In this document: in pieces, positions 44,022 through 53,039 of the stretch
How positions within the stretch are numbered: the first letter of the stretch is position 1
Layout: every line of letters begins with the position of its first letter
DNA from: Spirochaetales bacterium
GTDB taxonomy: Bacteria > Spirochaetota > Spirochaetia > UBA9216
Length of the DNA: 64,000 bases
NCBI GenBank assembly: GCA_016839055.1
Contig: JAEKNX010000002.1
Span: forward strand, 441,451 to 505,450
Direction: 5' to 3'
The notes under the pieces: generated by a model
What the model was told of the DNA's origin: nothing
Seen by the model: the letters and a program-made list of their open reading frames with translations, nothing else
The model's database searches: none
Program-made: the position numbers and the translations under genes

Positions 44022-44149
44022 AATCAATGATAGGAGAAATTAATTTCCTAATGAATCAATGATAGGAAAAACTAATTTCCTAATGAATCAATGATAGGGA
44101 AAATCAATTCCCTAATGAATCAATGATAGGAAAAATTAATTTCCTAATG
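44022..44149. repeat. Four tandem 32-bp palindromic repeats
   Basis: Four head-to-tail units of exactly 32 bases start at 44022, 44054, 44086 and 44118. Each contains AATCAATGATAGG followed by an A/T-rich centre and TCCTAATG or CCCTAATG. Within each unit lies a 6-bp dyad AGGAAA / TTTCCT; the third unit has AGGGAA / TTCCCT, a two-sided change that keeps the pairing. A partial fifth copy may follow (about 44160-44180). They lie about 240 bases upstream of opuAA in the 638-base gap 43789-44426. No spacers are present, so this is not a CRISPR array. Confidence 0.85.
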
Positions 44150-44426
44150 TATAAATATAGGATAGGGAAAGAATTAACTTTAGTCAACAGTAACTGCGAT
44201 ATATCGGTCGTTTCAGGAGTAATTGACTACATCTGGTTTGTTGGAAAAAGATTTACGCAGCCCTATTTCTTTTTATCTGATTTAATTGAGGGGGCTTCCT
44301 GACGATATTACAACTTGCAGAAAATCAGACTTTGGGGACAGGCTCTAACTATAAAAAATAAAGAGGCATAATTTCTTTTTAGCAAGCCTTAATCAGGTGT
44401 TATGAATAATTAGTTCGATTCTATAA
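44150..44426. other. Intergenic stretch after the tandem repeats; no gene seen
   Basis: AT-rich sequence between the 32-bp repeats and the 3' end of the FN3/TPR gene. A partial repeat-like GATAGGGAAAGAATTAAC sits at about 44162-44180. I see no ORF with a ribosome binding site, no RNA gene and no convincing terminator hairpin. Confidence 0.6.
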
Positions 44427-45665
44427 TTATTTTCTGAGTTTTTTAAAAAGGCTCTCGATCCATGGACGCGACTCAAGGTAGTAGAATTCCTCTGCAAAGA
44501 GAAACTCAGTTAAGGCCTTGTGCTTGTCGTTGAGGAAATAATAAATCTGTCCAAGATAAAAATGAATGGATGCCTCTATTTCACGGGAACGTTTAATCAT
44601 CTGGAATTCAAGAAGTTTGTCAGCAGCTGATGCAAAGTTTCCGTTAAGGAAATCAGCTTCGAGGATCTGTAGAAGCATGCTGCGTTCACTGCCCGAGGGA
44701 GCGTTGCTGTCCGGTTTTAGAAGGAGCGGTTTAAGCTCCTGCCTGCTGACTTCGGGGATACGGCTTAATAATTTTTTTATATACTCTTCGGTCTCCGGAG
44801 AAACCTCGGAAAGTTCTGGTATGCTGTCTATAACGGAGGGAGAAAGCTGGCGTCCGGTCTGAAAGCCCCTTGATATTGAAAGATAAGGAAGTGGTTTTGA
44901 CCGGGAAGGCAGAATTTTCGGAAGACCGACCCGTTCGGTTGATACCAGTGCTATCTCGGCGGGAATTATTGTTATATTTTCTCCCGCTTTGAAAATATAA
45001 TTACCTGTTTTTATCAGGTTAGAGTCAATTATGCCGTAGTAGTATCCAATACCTGGTATGGGATAATCTGTATATAAGGAAGCAGAACCTGATAGGCTGG
45101 CTATCAGGTTTGCGGTAAGGAGATCATTCTGATCGACAATTGGTTTGATGTTCCTGTATACAAAAAGTTCGGCTGAAGGCTTGCTGCATCTGAAACTTAA
45201 ACGAATTGACTTCGTTGCCGCCCTGGCATCAATAGCCGTAACAAGGGCTGGAGAATCATTTTCGGTTTTTTCTTTTATGGAAGCAGCCGAATGAGTAAGA
45301 TTTCTGAACGGAATAAAAACTTCATGAAGAAGTGACTTTTCGTCTTCCATAAGGATTGCATAATAGTAATTTGTATGGGTATATGGCGGGAAATCTTCAT
45401 AGTATTCCACGCCCTGAGGAATTCTCGCAATTTTGACTGAACTGTCAAAATTATCTGAATTGACAGGCGAGGTGTGGCGATAGATAAGGCAGTTGCCTTT
45501 TACGTCGCCGGTATCCTTCCAGCTGATTTTCACACTTCCCGCAGTTGACTCGGTTTTTATTCTCGATACAAAAGGGGTAAAGATGGTGTTGACCTGAGAA
45601 TGAACTGTTCCCGTGAGGATTAATAGACTTATAGCTGACAAAAACAAAAAAAGACGTCTCTTCAT
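44427..45665 (-). CDS. Exported protein with fibronectin-III-like repeats and a TPR end
   Basis: A 412-residue secreted or periplasmic protein with a signal peptide (cleavage near TVHSQV). Two FN3-like domains are suggested by repeated 'SVKISWKDTGD...YYYAI' (about 40-115) and 'SIRLSFRCSKPSAELFVYRN...YYYGII' (about 145-225) patterns. The C-terminal ~80 residues (about 330-405) look like TPR helices (LEADFLNGNFASAADKLLEF, IHFYLGQIYYFLNDKHKALTE). No specific function. A minus-strand TATAAT near 45667-45673 could be its -10. Confidence 0.7.
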   Translation of the reverse strand: MKRRLFLFLSAISLLILTGTVHSQVNTIFTPFVSRIKTESTAGSVKISWKDTGDVKGNCLIYRHTSPVNSDNFDSSVKIARIPQGVEYYEDFPPYTHTNYYYAILMEDEKSLLHEVFIPFRNLTHSAASIKEKTENDSPALVTAIDARAATKSIRLSFRCSKPSAELFVYRNIKPIVDQNDLLTANLIASLSGSASLYTDYPIPGIGYYYGIIDSNLIKTGNYIFKAGENITIIPAEIALVSTERVGLPKILPSRSKPLPYLSISRGFQTGRQLSPSVIDSIPELSEVSPETEEYIKKLLSRIPEVSRQELKPLLLKPDSNAPSGSERSMLLQILEADFLNGNFASAADKLLEFQMIKRSREIEASIHFYLGQIYYFLNDKHKALTEFLFAEEFYYLESRPWIESLFKKLRK

Positions 45666-45797
45666 ATCTTGTATTATAATCGGCTTAATAATTCATAGAC
45701 CATAGGGAAAATAAGACAAAATCGAAAATAATCAATTTATTGAGGCTCTTCCCGGAAATTGTATTATTGAAAACCTGCGGTTTTTTACAGAGCCTTT

Positions 45798-45858
45798 GAA
45801 GTGTTTTTGACAACTATAAGCTAAACTGTTATAGTATAAGAAGTTGTCAAAAAACTTC
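45798..45858. repeat. Long inverted repeat containing a promoter
   Basis: GAAGTGTTTTTGACAA (45798-45813) pairs with TTGTCAAAAAACTTC (45844-45858) with one bulged base. Inside it, CTATAA (45814-45819) pairs with TTATAG (45829-45834). The plus-strand promoter lies inside this structure, so it may be an operator or a cruciform-prone site. A related GACAAC...GTTGTC pair lies upstream of mcsA. Confidence 0.75.
45807..45835 (+). promoter_or_regulatory. Strong promoter for the Cas2-like/prfB operon
   Basis: Consensus TTGACA at 45807-45812, a 17-base spacer, and TATAGT at 45830-45835. The transcript would have a leader of about 140 bases before the Cas2-like gene. It is embedded in the inverted repeat 45798-45858. 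Confidence 0.7.
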
Positions 45859-45981
45859 ATTTTAATCTAAAGTTGGAATTTCATAAAATTGGAGATTTTC
45901 AATCTCCTGATTTTTATAATTCCATCCATGATAATATCTTTAGGGTTTGACATAAAAAAAATATCTTTCTAAACTGTATGA

Positions 45982-46254
45982 ATGTTTGTATCAGTTATTT
46001 GTGATATTGCGGATATGGGTCATAAGGATCTTGTTGTCGATTTTCTGAAGAGATACGGCTTCAAGGATGTGATGGGTAACACCTTCGAAAGCACTTCGAT
46101 AAGTGAGAAGGCTTTGATGAGGCTGAAGAGGGATATAGATCAGTCCACCGATTTTTATGACAAAGTAAGGTTTTATCAGTACCCTTTTGAGGGAACTATG
46201 GTAATATCGTTTTTAATAGAAAAGAAATGGAAAAAGTCTGTTATCAGAATTTGA
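45982..46254 (+). CDS. Stand-alone Cas2-like small protein
   Basis: A 90-residue protein with the Cas2 pattern: FVSVICDI first strand with an Asp, a helix, KRYGFKDVMGNTFES where Cas2 has its 'yG...vQ.SvfE' strand, a second helix, and DKVRFYQYPF strand. The family includes metal-dependent nucleases of CRISPR systems, VapD toxins and inert relatives. No CRISPR repeats, cas1 or a partner antitoxin are in the window. The gene sits just ahead of prfB, which suggests a housekeeping or RNA-related role. The start is the ATG at 45982, with weak SD. Similarity was judged by eye. Confidence 0.5.
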   Translation: MFVSVICDIADMGHKDLVVDFLKRYGFKDVMGNTFESTSISEKALMRLKRDIDQSTDFYDKVRFYQYPFEGTMVISFLIEKKWKKSVIRI

Positions 46255-46266
46255 TAAGGAGATATT

Positions 46267-47371
46267 ATGCTGCAGGAAATTGAACCTCGTATTAGGGAAA
46301 TAGAAAAGAAGATTCTCGAAACATGGAGGCATCTTTGACCCGGATAAGCTAAAAGCGGAAATATTAGAATCTGAAGTAAAGACCTCCGCCGAAGGATTCT
46401 GGAATGACAGGGAGAATGCTGAGAAAATTTTTGGAGAACTGAAGCGTGCTAAAAACAGAATCGAACCTTGGGAAGAGATAAAAGCCGATTTGGAAGAGCT
46501 GCGGGAGCTTCTTTTACTGGCCGTTGAAGAAGCTGATGAATCCCTGGAGGCTGAAATAAATAAGGGCCTGGATGCGCTGATAAATAAATATAATAAACTC
46601 GAGGTTATTGAGCTTTTAGGTGAAAAATTTGATGCTAATAGTGCCTTCATAACAATACATTCAGGAGCCGGCGGTACCGAAGCCTGTGACTGGGTTAATA
46701 TGCTCTACCGGATGTATTCCAGATGGATGGAACGAGAAGATTTCAAATATCAGATTCTCGATTTGCTGGAGGCTGAAGGCGGAATAAAATCTGTAACGGT
46801 TCAGGTGACAGGCCGCTTTGCATACGGATATCTGAAAGGCGAATCAGGTGTACACCGTCTTGTAAGGATTTCTCCCTTTGACTCAAGTTCACGGCGGCAT
46901 ACAACCTTTGCATCGGTATTTATATCTCCGGTTATAGATGATGATATTGAAGTAGATATTAAACCTGATGATATTCGAATTGATACCTACAGAGCATCCG
47001 GCGCAGGCGGTCAGCATGTTAATAAGACTGATTCTGCCGTTCGGCTAACCCATCTTGCCACCGGTATTGTAGTACAGTGTCAGAACGAGAGGAGCCAGCA
47101 CAAAAATAAGGCTAATGCAATGAAAGTTCTGAAGTCCCGGCTGTTTGAGCATTATCAGGCGGAACAGGATAAGGAACACGAGAAGCATGCGCTGGAGAAG
47201 AAGGAAATCTCCTGGGGAAACCAGATACGCTCCTATGTTTTTCACCCCTACAATATGGTGAAGGATCACCGGACCAAGTGTGAAACTGGAAATGTTCAGG
47301 CTGTAATGGACGGAGATCTTTCGAAATTTATTGAAGATTTTCTAAAATGGAACTGGGCCGAGAACAAGTGA
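46267..47371 (+). CDS. prfB: Peptide chain release factor 2, with programmed +1 frameshift
   Basis: Recognises UGA and UAA and releases the peptide chain. The frame from ATG 46267 (AAGGAG upstream) runs 23 codons and meets TGA at 46336-46338. The site reads GGAGGCATCTTTGAC, the classic slippery CTT-TGA-C with an SD-like GGAGG just before it. The ribosome moves +1 and continues from GAC at 46337 to the stop at 47371, giving about 367 residues. RF2 features are SPF in VRISPFDSS and GGQ in GAGGQHVNK (about 246). It is not a broken gene: the in-frame TGA is the autoregulatory switch known in RF2. Confidence 0.95.
46333..46339 (+). promoter_or_regulatory. Programmed frameshift site in prfB
   Basis: CTTTGAC with a GGAGG internal Shine-Dalgarno starting seven bases earlier, the same arrangement as in other bacteria. 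Low RF2 lets the ribosome slip and make more RF2. Confidence 0.93.
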
Positions 47372-47760
47372 ACCTGAAAAAACGCGCCTCCGGCGTGCTG
47401 ATAGTAGATGATTTATCTTTTATGAGGACTGCAATAAGGGGGATCCTGCAAGACGCGGGGATTCCTGTTGCCGGGGAAGCCGAAAACGGGCTTCGATGTC
47501 TTGAATTTTATTACCGGCATCCTGTCCAGCTAGTGCTGCTGGACATCACAATGCCGGTGATGGACGGAATTGAGACCCTCGGAAAGCTTCTTCGGCTGGA
47601 CAGGGATGCCAAAGTCATCATGTGCTCGGCAATGGGAGAAGATAGCTATATCATCCGTTCGATTCAGCTGGGCGCGCGCGACTTCATAGTTAAACCTTTC
47701 AAGGCTGAGCGAATTGTTTCAGCTGTAAGAAAGGCCGCCGGGCTAAATGAAGAATTATAA
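47368..47760 (+). CDS. Single-domain response regulator (CheY-like)
   Basis: A CheY-fold receiver of about 130 residues with the acidic pair VDD, phospho-acceptor Asp in LVLLDITMPVMDG, Thr/Ser switch in IMCSAMG and the Lys in IVKPFK. All receiver residues are present, so it should be phosphorylatable; no output domain. A GTG at 47368 overlaps the prfB stop (GTGA); the longer frame starts with ATG at 47347 inside prfB. The partner kinase is not in this window, so a chemotaxis role is only possible. Confidence 0.88.
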   Translation: MNLKKRASGVLIVDDLSFMRTAIRGILQDAGIPVAGEAENGLRCLEFYYRHPVQLVLLDITMPVMDGIETLGKLLRLDRDAKVIMCSAMGEDSYIIRSIQLGARDFIVKPFKAERIVSAVRKAAGLNEEL

Positions 47761-49189
47761 TATCAGATCTGCCGTATTGATTTTCCTTTTTATTTTTTCA
47801 GCTGGAACTCTTTCCGCCGAGGAAAATCAGCATTTACTTCGGCTTGGCGTGTGTAAACTCATATATACCGGTTCGGGTACCGATGAGCTCTCAGGCGGAA
47901 TATCAAACAGCCTCACTGAAGCGCTCTCGGATATTACTGAGAGAAAGATAGATTCAGATGAGATTATTGCAATACTCACCTCTAAAATGCAGGATGAACT
48001 CTCCTCAAAGAAGATTGAGCTTGAGAAGATTTACATGCAGAGAGATCTTCTTCTTTTCAGCAGCAGCCTCGAAGACCTTTCCCGGAATATCCAGAAGAAA
48101 AATGAGCTCATTGAAGATCTTGAGCTGGAAATTTCAGAAATGATGACGGCTATTACACAGGCCGGAGCAGATGTCGAGGTTGAAGATTTTTCTATTCTTC
48201 CCATTGAAACTGCCCATCCTGATGACGGCCGACTTTATCAAATGAAAGCAGGTAAGCCCTCCGATACGGCCGCGGCGTATAATATAGATCTGCTTGTCTA
48301 TGGTTTTCTTGAGGAGCTTGAGGATTATTATATAATTGAACTGAGAGTGTGGAATAATATTACGGGCCGGGAAATCAGTGAATGGAAGACGGCAGTTAAA
48401 TATAATGATCTTCAGAAAGAAATAGTTCCCGGCATCAATGATATTAGGACGATAATTCTCGGAAGGGAATGGGCCGGACTAGTAGTCGAGTCTTCCGGGA
48501 ACAGCATGATCTATGTAGATGATGTTTTCTCCGGAATAGGCAGGTTTGAGAGCAGGCTGTTCGCGCCGGGGACTCATCGCGTCATGATCAAGCGGGCTGG
48601 TTTTGAGGGCGTTGAAGAGACGGTTGTTCTTGATGCAGGGAAGACCCTTAGACTTAAGCTTGATACTGAAACGGCAGTTGATCGGAAGATCATATTTCAG
48701 AGCTACCCTCAGGGAGCTGATCTTTATATCGACTCGGTTTGGGCTGGGAAAACTCCGATGCGGGTTGATATTAAGGGATTTCCGGCAGCAGTGAGGCTTA
48801 GTAAAGACGGCTGGGAGGATAAGCAGTTTTTTATCGATAGGTATTCAGATAATATCGTGGACACTAATCTTAAACCGGAATCTGTTGATCGTTCCGAATG
48901 GGTTGATGTCAACAGAGCCAGGTTTTACGGCAGTCTCGGAGCTTTCGTTCTGTCCATTCCGCTGACAGCCATGTGCTTCAGTGGTATAGAACAAACCGCC
49001 CTAGCATACAACAGAGAATACGCAGAGAATGGAATGACAAACATGGATGAACTGATCCGTCTTGAGGCTCTTAATAAGGGCCTCTACGCCGCTTATTTGG
49101 GGTCATTAGGGCTTAATTTTATTCTTTTTTTTGATACAATAATACAGGCTGTCGATTATGTGGATAGTGTAGATTATGTCAGTGATTGA
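47747..49189 (+). CDS. Exported PEGA-domain protein
   Basis: A 480-residue exported protein with a signal peptide (near TLSAEE). The middle contains a helical, coiled-coil-prone stretch (about 80-140). Two PEGA repeats follow at about 240-310 and 315-375 (IYVDDVFSGIGRFESRLFAPGTHRV and PQGADLYIDSVWAGKTPMRV), and two TM-like helices near 395-415 and 445-465. PEGA proteins are frequent in spirochaetes and usually sit in the envelope. Overlaps the response regulator gene by 14 bases. Confidence 0.75.
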   Translation: MKNYNIRSAVLIFLFIFSAGTLSAEENQHLLRLGVCKLIYTGSGTDELSGGISNSLTEALSDITERKIDSDEIIAILTSKMQDELSSKKIELEKIYMQRDLLLFSSSLEDLSRNIQKKNELIEDLELEISEMMTAITQAGADVEVEDFSILPIETAHPDDGRLYQMKAGKPSDTAAAYNIDLLVYGFLEELEDYYIIELRVWNNITGREISEWKTAVKYNDLQKEIVPGINDIRTIILGREWAGLVVESSGNSMIYVDDVFSGIGRFESRLFAPGTHRVMIKRAGFEGVEETVVLDAGKTLRLKLDTETAVDRKIIFQSYPQGADLYIDSVWAGKTPMRVDIKGFPAAVRLSKDGWEDKQFFIDRYSDNIVDTNLKPESVDRSEWVDVNRARFYGSLGAFVLSIPLTAMCFSGIEQTALAYNREYAENGMTNMDELIRLEALNKGLYAAYLGSLGLNFILFFDTIIQAVDYVDSVDYVSD

Positions 49190-49200
49190 AGGAGCAGGCA

Positions 49201-50073
49201 GTGGGTAAACCCGGTTTAGGTGAACGACTGAAGAAATTATTCAAGGCATCGGGCGGGGGTAAGGACTTTTACGACGATTTTGAAGATATATTGATAGAAG
49301 GTGATATCGGTGTTTCCGCTGCAATGGAGATTAGTGAAAAGCTGAAGATCAAGTTCGGTGGGAAAGGCCCCTCAGACAGGGATGCAGTGAGTAATGAACT
49401 GAAGAGCATCCTCGATGAGATGATACTCACTGCGGACCCCGGAGTTAATCCCGATGAGATGACCATCATCATGGTGCTCGGAGTCAACGGAGTAGGCAAG
49501 ACTACAACAATTGCCAAAATGGCAGATTATTACCGGAAAAAATATGGTCTTGAACCCATTCTCAGCGCAGGAGATACTTTCAGGGCCGCGGCAATAGATC
49601 AGCTTAAACTTCATGGTGAGCGTCTTGACCTAAAGGTTGTTCATCAGCAGCCCGGTTCTGATCCCGGAGCCGTTATCTTTGACTCCATCGAAAGCGCCAA
49701 GGCTCACGGTTCAAAGATGATAATTGCGGATACCGCAGGCAGAATGCATAATAAGGCTAACCTGGTGAAGGAACTTCAGAAGATAGATAAGATAATAAAC
49801 TCCAGGGCTGCTGACGCGGTATATAGAAAGATTCTTGTAATAGATGCGACAACTGGGCAGAACGGATTTCGGCAGGCGGAAATGTTTAATGAGGCGGTTG
49901 GAATCGACCAGATTGTGCTGACCAAATATGACTCAAGCGCAAAGGGCGGAATAGCCGTATCAATATCATCAAAACTCGGACTTCCGTTTTCATTCATCGG
50001 AACAGGAGAAAAGTATTCGGATTTTAGTGAATTCAGCAAGGATGGGTTCATTGAAAACATGCTTAAAGGATGA
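49201..50073 (+). CDS. ftsY: Signal recognition particle receptor
   Basis: Docks SRP-bound ribosomes at the membrane. It has about 290 residues with the N and G domains and almost no acidic A domain. The P-loop GVNGVGKTTT lies near residue 94. DTFRAAAIDQLK, DTAGRMHNKANL, TKYDSSAKGG and the C-terminal GTGEKYSDF follow. The frame is open from a TTG at 49186, but AAGGAG at 49188-49193 sits seven bases before the GTG at 49201, so that GTG is the better start. Overlaps the next gene by four bases. Confidence 0.95.
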   Translation: MGKPGLGERLKKLFKASGGGKDFYDDFEDILIEGDIGVSAAMEISEKLKIKFGGKGPSDRDAVSNELKSILDEMILTADPGVNPDEMTIIMVLGVNGVGKTTTIAKMADYYRKKYGLEPILSAGDTFRAAAIDQLKLHGERLDLKVVHQQPGSDPGAVIFDSIESAKAHGSKMIIADTAGRMHNKANLVKELQKIDKIINSRAADAVYRKILVIDATTGQNGFRQAEMFNEAVGIDQIVLTKYDSSAKGGIAVSISSKLGLPFSFIGTGEKYSDFSEFSKDGFIENMLKG

Positions 50074-51101
50074 GAAAGATACTTTTTACAGTCCTGCTAT
50101 TATCGGTTCTCCCGGTCCTGTGGTCATTCGATTATTATAAATCGAATATTCTGGGAATGAAACTTGGCGCCGAACAAGACTCCCCGCCTGAAGATGCTGA
50201 ATTTATCCTGAGAATTGAGAAAGATTCTGAAAAGGAGAAACACAGCCTGTTCAGGGGAGCCGAAATTTACTTTATCCGGACTTTTGAGAAGACGGACGGC
50301 GGGGAAGTTGAAATAACACGAAAAGATAATCTAACCGAGACTGTTATTCGGAGACGTGGACTGATTATCTCTGAAAAAAAAGAAGAAGAGGGCAAACCTG
50401 CCGAGCTGGTTGAATATAGTTATAAGCAGGGCAGGCTCACTTCCTCTGAGTACAGCATGGGCGGAGAACTTGTCTATACCGAGATCTATACCTATGCGGC
50501 CGGGAGCAGGCTGCTTGATGTTAAGCGGATGTATACAGGCGTAACCGAAGGCTCTCTCTCATCCTTCATGTTTGATAATGGAAGGCTGAGGACCTATTGG
50601 TTTGAGAACGGCAGCGGTCATAGTCTTATGAAATTTGACAGAGAGGGAATATTTTTCAGTGAAATACTCTCAGATGGGGGGTGGAGTGAGACAAGGGAAT
50701 ACGGTAGGGATGAACAGGGCAGGCGGTTTGAACTTGTTAGGAATGATAAGGGTGAAAAGATTTATCTGCTTTATAATAAATCAGGAAGCCTTCAGTCGAG
50801 TTCTTCCTTTGATGCGGCCGGCGGGCGGACAGAACAGCTTCTGTATCATTGGGAGAAGGAACAGCTGATTTATCTCACCATTAAACGGGATTTGTCAACG
50901 GAGAAGTTCAGTTTTGAATATGACAGCGAAGGCATGATGCTGAATGAGACATACTCTAAAAATGGAATTATTATCCAGGAGACAACCTACAATAGTGGAG
51001 ATGACAGGGTTGAAAAGCTATACCGTTATGGTAAACCGATTCTTCGTATTACATACCGCGGCGGCGAGAGAGTTGAAACTGAACAGCTTCAGGAAAGATA
51101 A
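50070..51101 (+). CDS. Exported protein with repeated beta-strand motifs, unknown function
   Basis: A 343-residue protein with a signal peptide (near LWSFDY) and a beta-rich body of roughly 20-residue repeats resembling YD/RHS or MORN-antitoxin-like elements, e.g. 'SYKQGRLTSSEYSMGGELVY' and 'FEYDSEGMMLNETYSKNG'. I do not recognise a named family. It overlaps ftsY by ATGA and is followed immediately by the lolC-like gene, so it may be part of the envelope-lipoprotein operon. A role in lipoprotein sorting is suggested only by position. Confidence 0.7.
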   Translation: MRKILFTVLLLSVLPVLWSFDYYKSNILGMKLGAEQDSPPEDAEFILRIEKDSEKEKHSLFRGAEIYFIRTFEKTDGGEVEITRKDNLTETVIRRRGLIISEKKEEEGKPAELVEYSYKQGRLTSSEYSMGGELVYTEIYTYAAGSRLLDVKRMYTGVTEGSLSSFMFDNGRLRTYWFENGSGHSLMKFDREGIFFSEILSDGGWSETREYGRDEQGRRFELVRNDKGEKIYLLYNKSGSLQSSSSFDAAGGRTEQLLYHWEKEQLIYLTIKRDLSTEKFSFEYDSEGMMLNETYSKNGIIIQETTYNSGDDRVEKLYRYGKPILRITYRGGERVETEQLQER

Positions 51102-52301
51102 ATGATAAAAAAATGGGTACTATGGGTTTCATCCCGCTACATCAATGTTAACCGGAGGGGCCGGAAAATATCGCCAGGAATACTCTCATCAGTCGGAATC
51201 GGGGTCGGAGTCATGGCGCTCATAACGGTAATTTCGGTGATGAACGGGTTTCAGATGGGATTTATCGAAGACATCCTGGAAATATCCTCATATCATATAC
51301 GAATCAGTGATATCACGAAAGAAGAGGCTGTCAATGTGCGGGATCTGAAGGGGATAAAATCAATAATGCCCTTTCTCGAATCTCAGAGTCTTATAAACAC
51401 CGAGTACTCGATGGAACCCTGTCTAATCAAAGGAATACCGGCTGACGCAGAGATTCTTGACCCGGCATTTTTCGAGCATCTTAATATTGTTACAGGTAAG
51501 TTCAGTCCCGACACCGAAGGCGGGATACTTATTGGCAGGATAACCGCCTACAGAATGGGTGTGACCATCGGAGACCGTATATCGATTATCGCATTAAACG
51601 GCGGGACCTTCGGCAGCCTCAGGCCGGAAAACTCTGAATTTACCGTTACCGGGATCTTTAAATCAGGATACAACGACTTTGACTCATCTCTGGTAGTAAT
51701 GTCACTCGCGTCTCTTTTTGGAATTGATGATTGTGCCTCTGTAGAATACGGTGTTAAACTCGAGAACCGTTTTATAGACAAGGCCGCCTCTTTGATGATT
51801 GCGGCGGAGGCCGGAATTGAGCAGGACAAGATTGTCTCCTGGAGGAGTTATAACAAATCATTTTTCAGCGCCCTTAAACTGGAGAAGACTATGATGTTCA
51901 TTCTTCTCGGCCTGATTTTTCTGGTTGTTTCATTCGGCATTTTCAACTCTACGAGGAGGACTGTCGTCGAAAAGCAGGAGGAGATCGGGATAATGAGGGC
52001 CATCGGTTCAACTCCGGCTCAGATACGGCAGATTTTCGTTATTGAAGGTTTAATAATCGGTCTCGCGGGAGGACTTGCGGGAACTGCCGCCGGGCTGCTT
52101 ATAACTCTAAACATAAACGCTATTCTCTCTGTTTTCGCGTTTAATTCGGGCTCGTTCCTGATAAATGTACCGGTAAGGATTGTCTTTGGCGAGGTGTTTA
52201 CGATTTTTACGTCCGCGCTCCTGTTCTGTGTTTTCTCAGCATATGCAGCGTCACGGAAGGTGTCAAGAATAACTCCTCAGGAAGTCCTGAGATATGAGTG
52301 A
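51102..52301 (+). CDS. LolC/LolE-type ABC permease
   Basis: A 399-residue permease of the lipoprotein-releasing or MacB/FtsX family with one N-terminal TM helix, a large extracytoplasmic domain (about 50-255), and three C-terminal TM helices ending with SRKVSRITPQEVLRYE. The GIMRAIGSTPAQIRQIF stretch is the coupling-helix region. With the next two genes it forms a LolCDE-like set for moving lipoproteins to the outer membrane. Confidence 0.9.
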   Translation: MIKKWVLWVSSRYINVNRRGRKISPGILSSVGIGVGVMALITVISVMNGFQMGFIEDILEISSYHIRISDITKEEAVNVRDLKGIKSIMPFLESQSLINTEYSMEPCLIKGIPADAEILDPAFFEHLNIVTGKFSPDTEGGILIGRITAYRMGVTIGDRISIIALNGGTFGSLRPENSEFTVTGIFKSGYNDFDSSLVVMSLASLFGIDDCASVEYGVKLENRFIDKAASLMIAAEAGIEQDKIVSWRSYNKSFFSALKLEKTMMFILLGLIFLVVSFGIFNSTRRTVVEKQEEIGIMRAIGSTPAQIRQIFVIEGLIIGLAGGLAGTAAGLLITLNINAILSVFAFNSGSFLINVPVRIVFGEVFTIFTSALLFCVFSAYAASRKVSRITPQEVLRYE

Positions 52302-52364
52302 GTTTAGCACAGTGGTTGAAAATTCATTTAATTGCAACAGTAATATAAAATTGGGGAGCAGCCG

Positions 52365-53039
52365 ATGAGTCTTGTCCGGATTGAAGGACTTCAAAAGAAA
52401 TTTAAGACAGAAGCCGAAGAGCTTTTGATTCTGAAGGATATAAACCTAGAGGTTAAACCGAATACTACTGTTGTGATTACAGGCGAGAGCGGCTGCGGAA
52501 AGAGTACTCTGCTCAATATCATCGGTGGACTCGAAAAGGCTGATGCGGGGCACCTGTCAGTTGACGGACAGAGTGTTCCCGAGATGAGTGAGAATGAACT
52601 CTCGACATACAGGAAAACTAAAATAGGATTTATTTTTCAATTTCACTACCTGATGAAAGATTTCACCTGCGTTGAAAATGTAATGATACCTTATTTCATG
52701 GCGGGAAACAGCAGGAAAGAAGCGACCGAGCGGGCCGAAGCTATTCTGGGAAGGGTAAAGCTTGACCATCGAATGACCCATTATCCGGCACAGATGTCCG
52801 GAGGTGAGAGGCAGCGCGCGGCTTTTGCCAGGGCGCTCATAAATGATCCTATGATTATACTGGCGGATGAACCCACCGGAAATTTGGATGAAGAGAATTC
52901 CAGGATAGTCGAGACGCTGCTCTTCGATCTGGTCGAGTCTTTCGGAAAGACCCTTATTATGGTCACCCATGATCTTGAACTTGCCGGACGTGGAGATTTG
53001 GAATACCTCTTGAGTAAAGGGGAGCTTCATCTTAAATGA
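52365..53039 (+). CDS. lolD: LolD-type ABC transporter ATP-binding protein
   Basis: 224 residues. Walker A GESGCGKST (about 40-48), Q-loop FIFQFHYLMKDFT, signature MSGGERQRAAFARAL, Walker B MIILADEPTGNLD and the switch His in VTHDLELA. The length and pattern match LolD/MacB-type ATPases. GGGGAG precedes the start. It overlaps the next gene by four bases. Confidence 0.93.
   Translation: MSLVRIEGLQKKFKTEAEELLILKDINLEVKPNTTVVITGESGCGKSTLLNIIGGLEKADAGHLSVDGQSVPEMSENELSTYRKTKIGFIFQFHYLMKDFTCVENVMIPYFMAGNSRKEATERAEAILGRVKLDHRMTHYPAQMSGGERQRAAFARALINDPMIILADEPTGNLDEENSRIVETLLFDLVESFGKTLIMVTHDLELAGRGDLEYLLSKGELHLK

Noticed and set aside
44022-44149. Possible CRISPR array
   Set aside because: The 32-bp units are head to tail with no unique spacers, and there are no cas genes beside them.
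45982-46254. Cas2-like gene as evidence for a CRISPR-Cas system
   Set aside because: No cas1, no effector genes and no repeats are in the window; the gene sits in a prfB operon.
46336-46338. In-frame TGA in prfB as a nonsense mutation
   Set aside because: The CTTTGAC site with an internal SD is the known RF2 frameshift signal and the +1 frame is intact.
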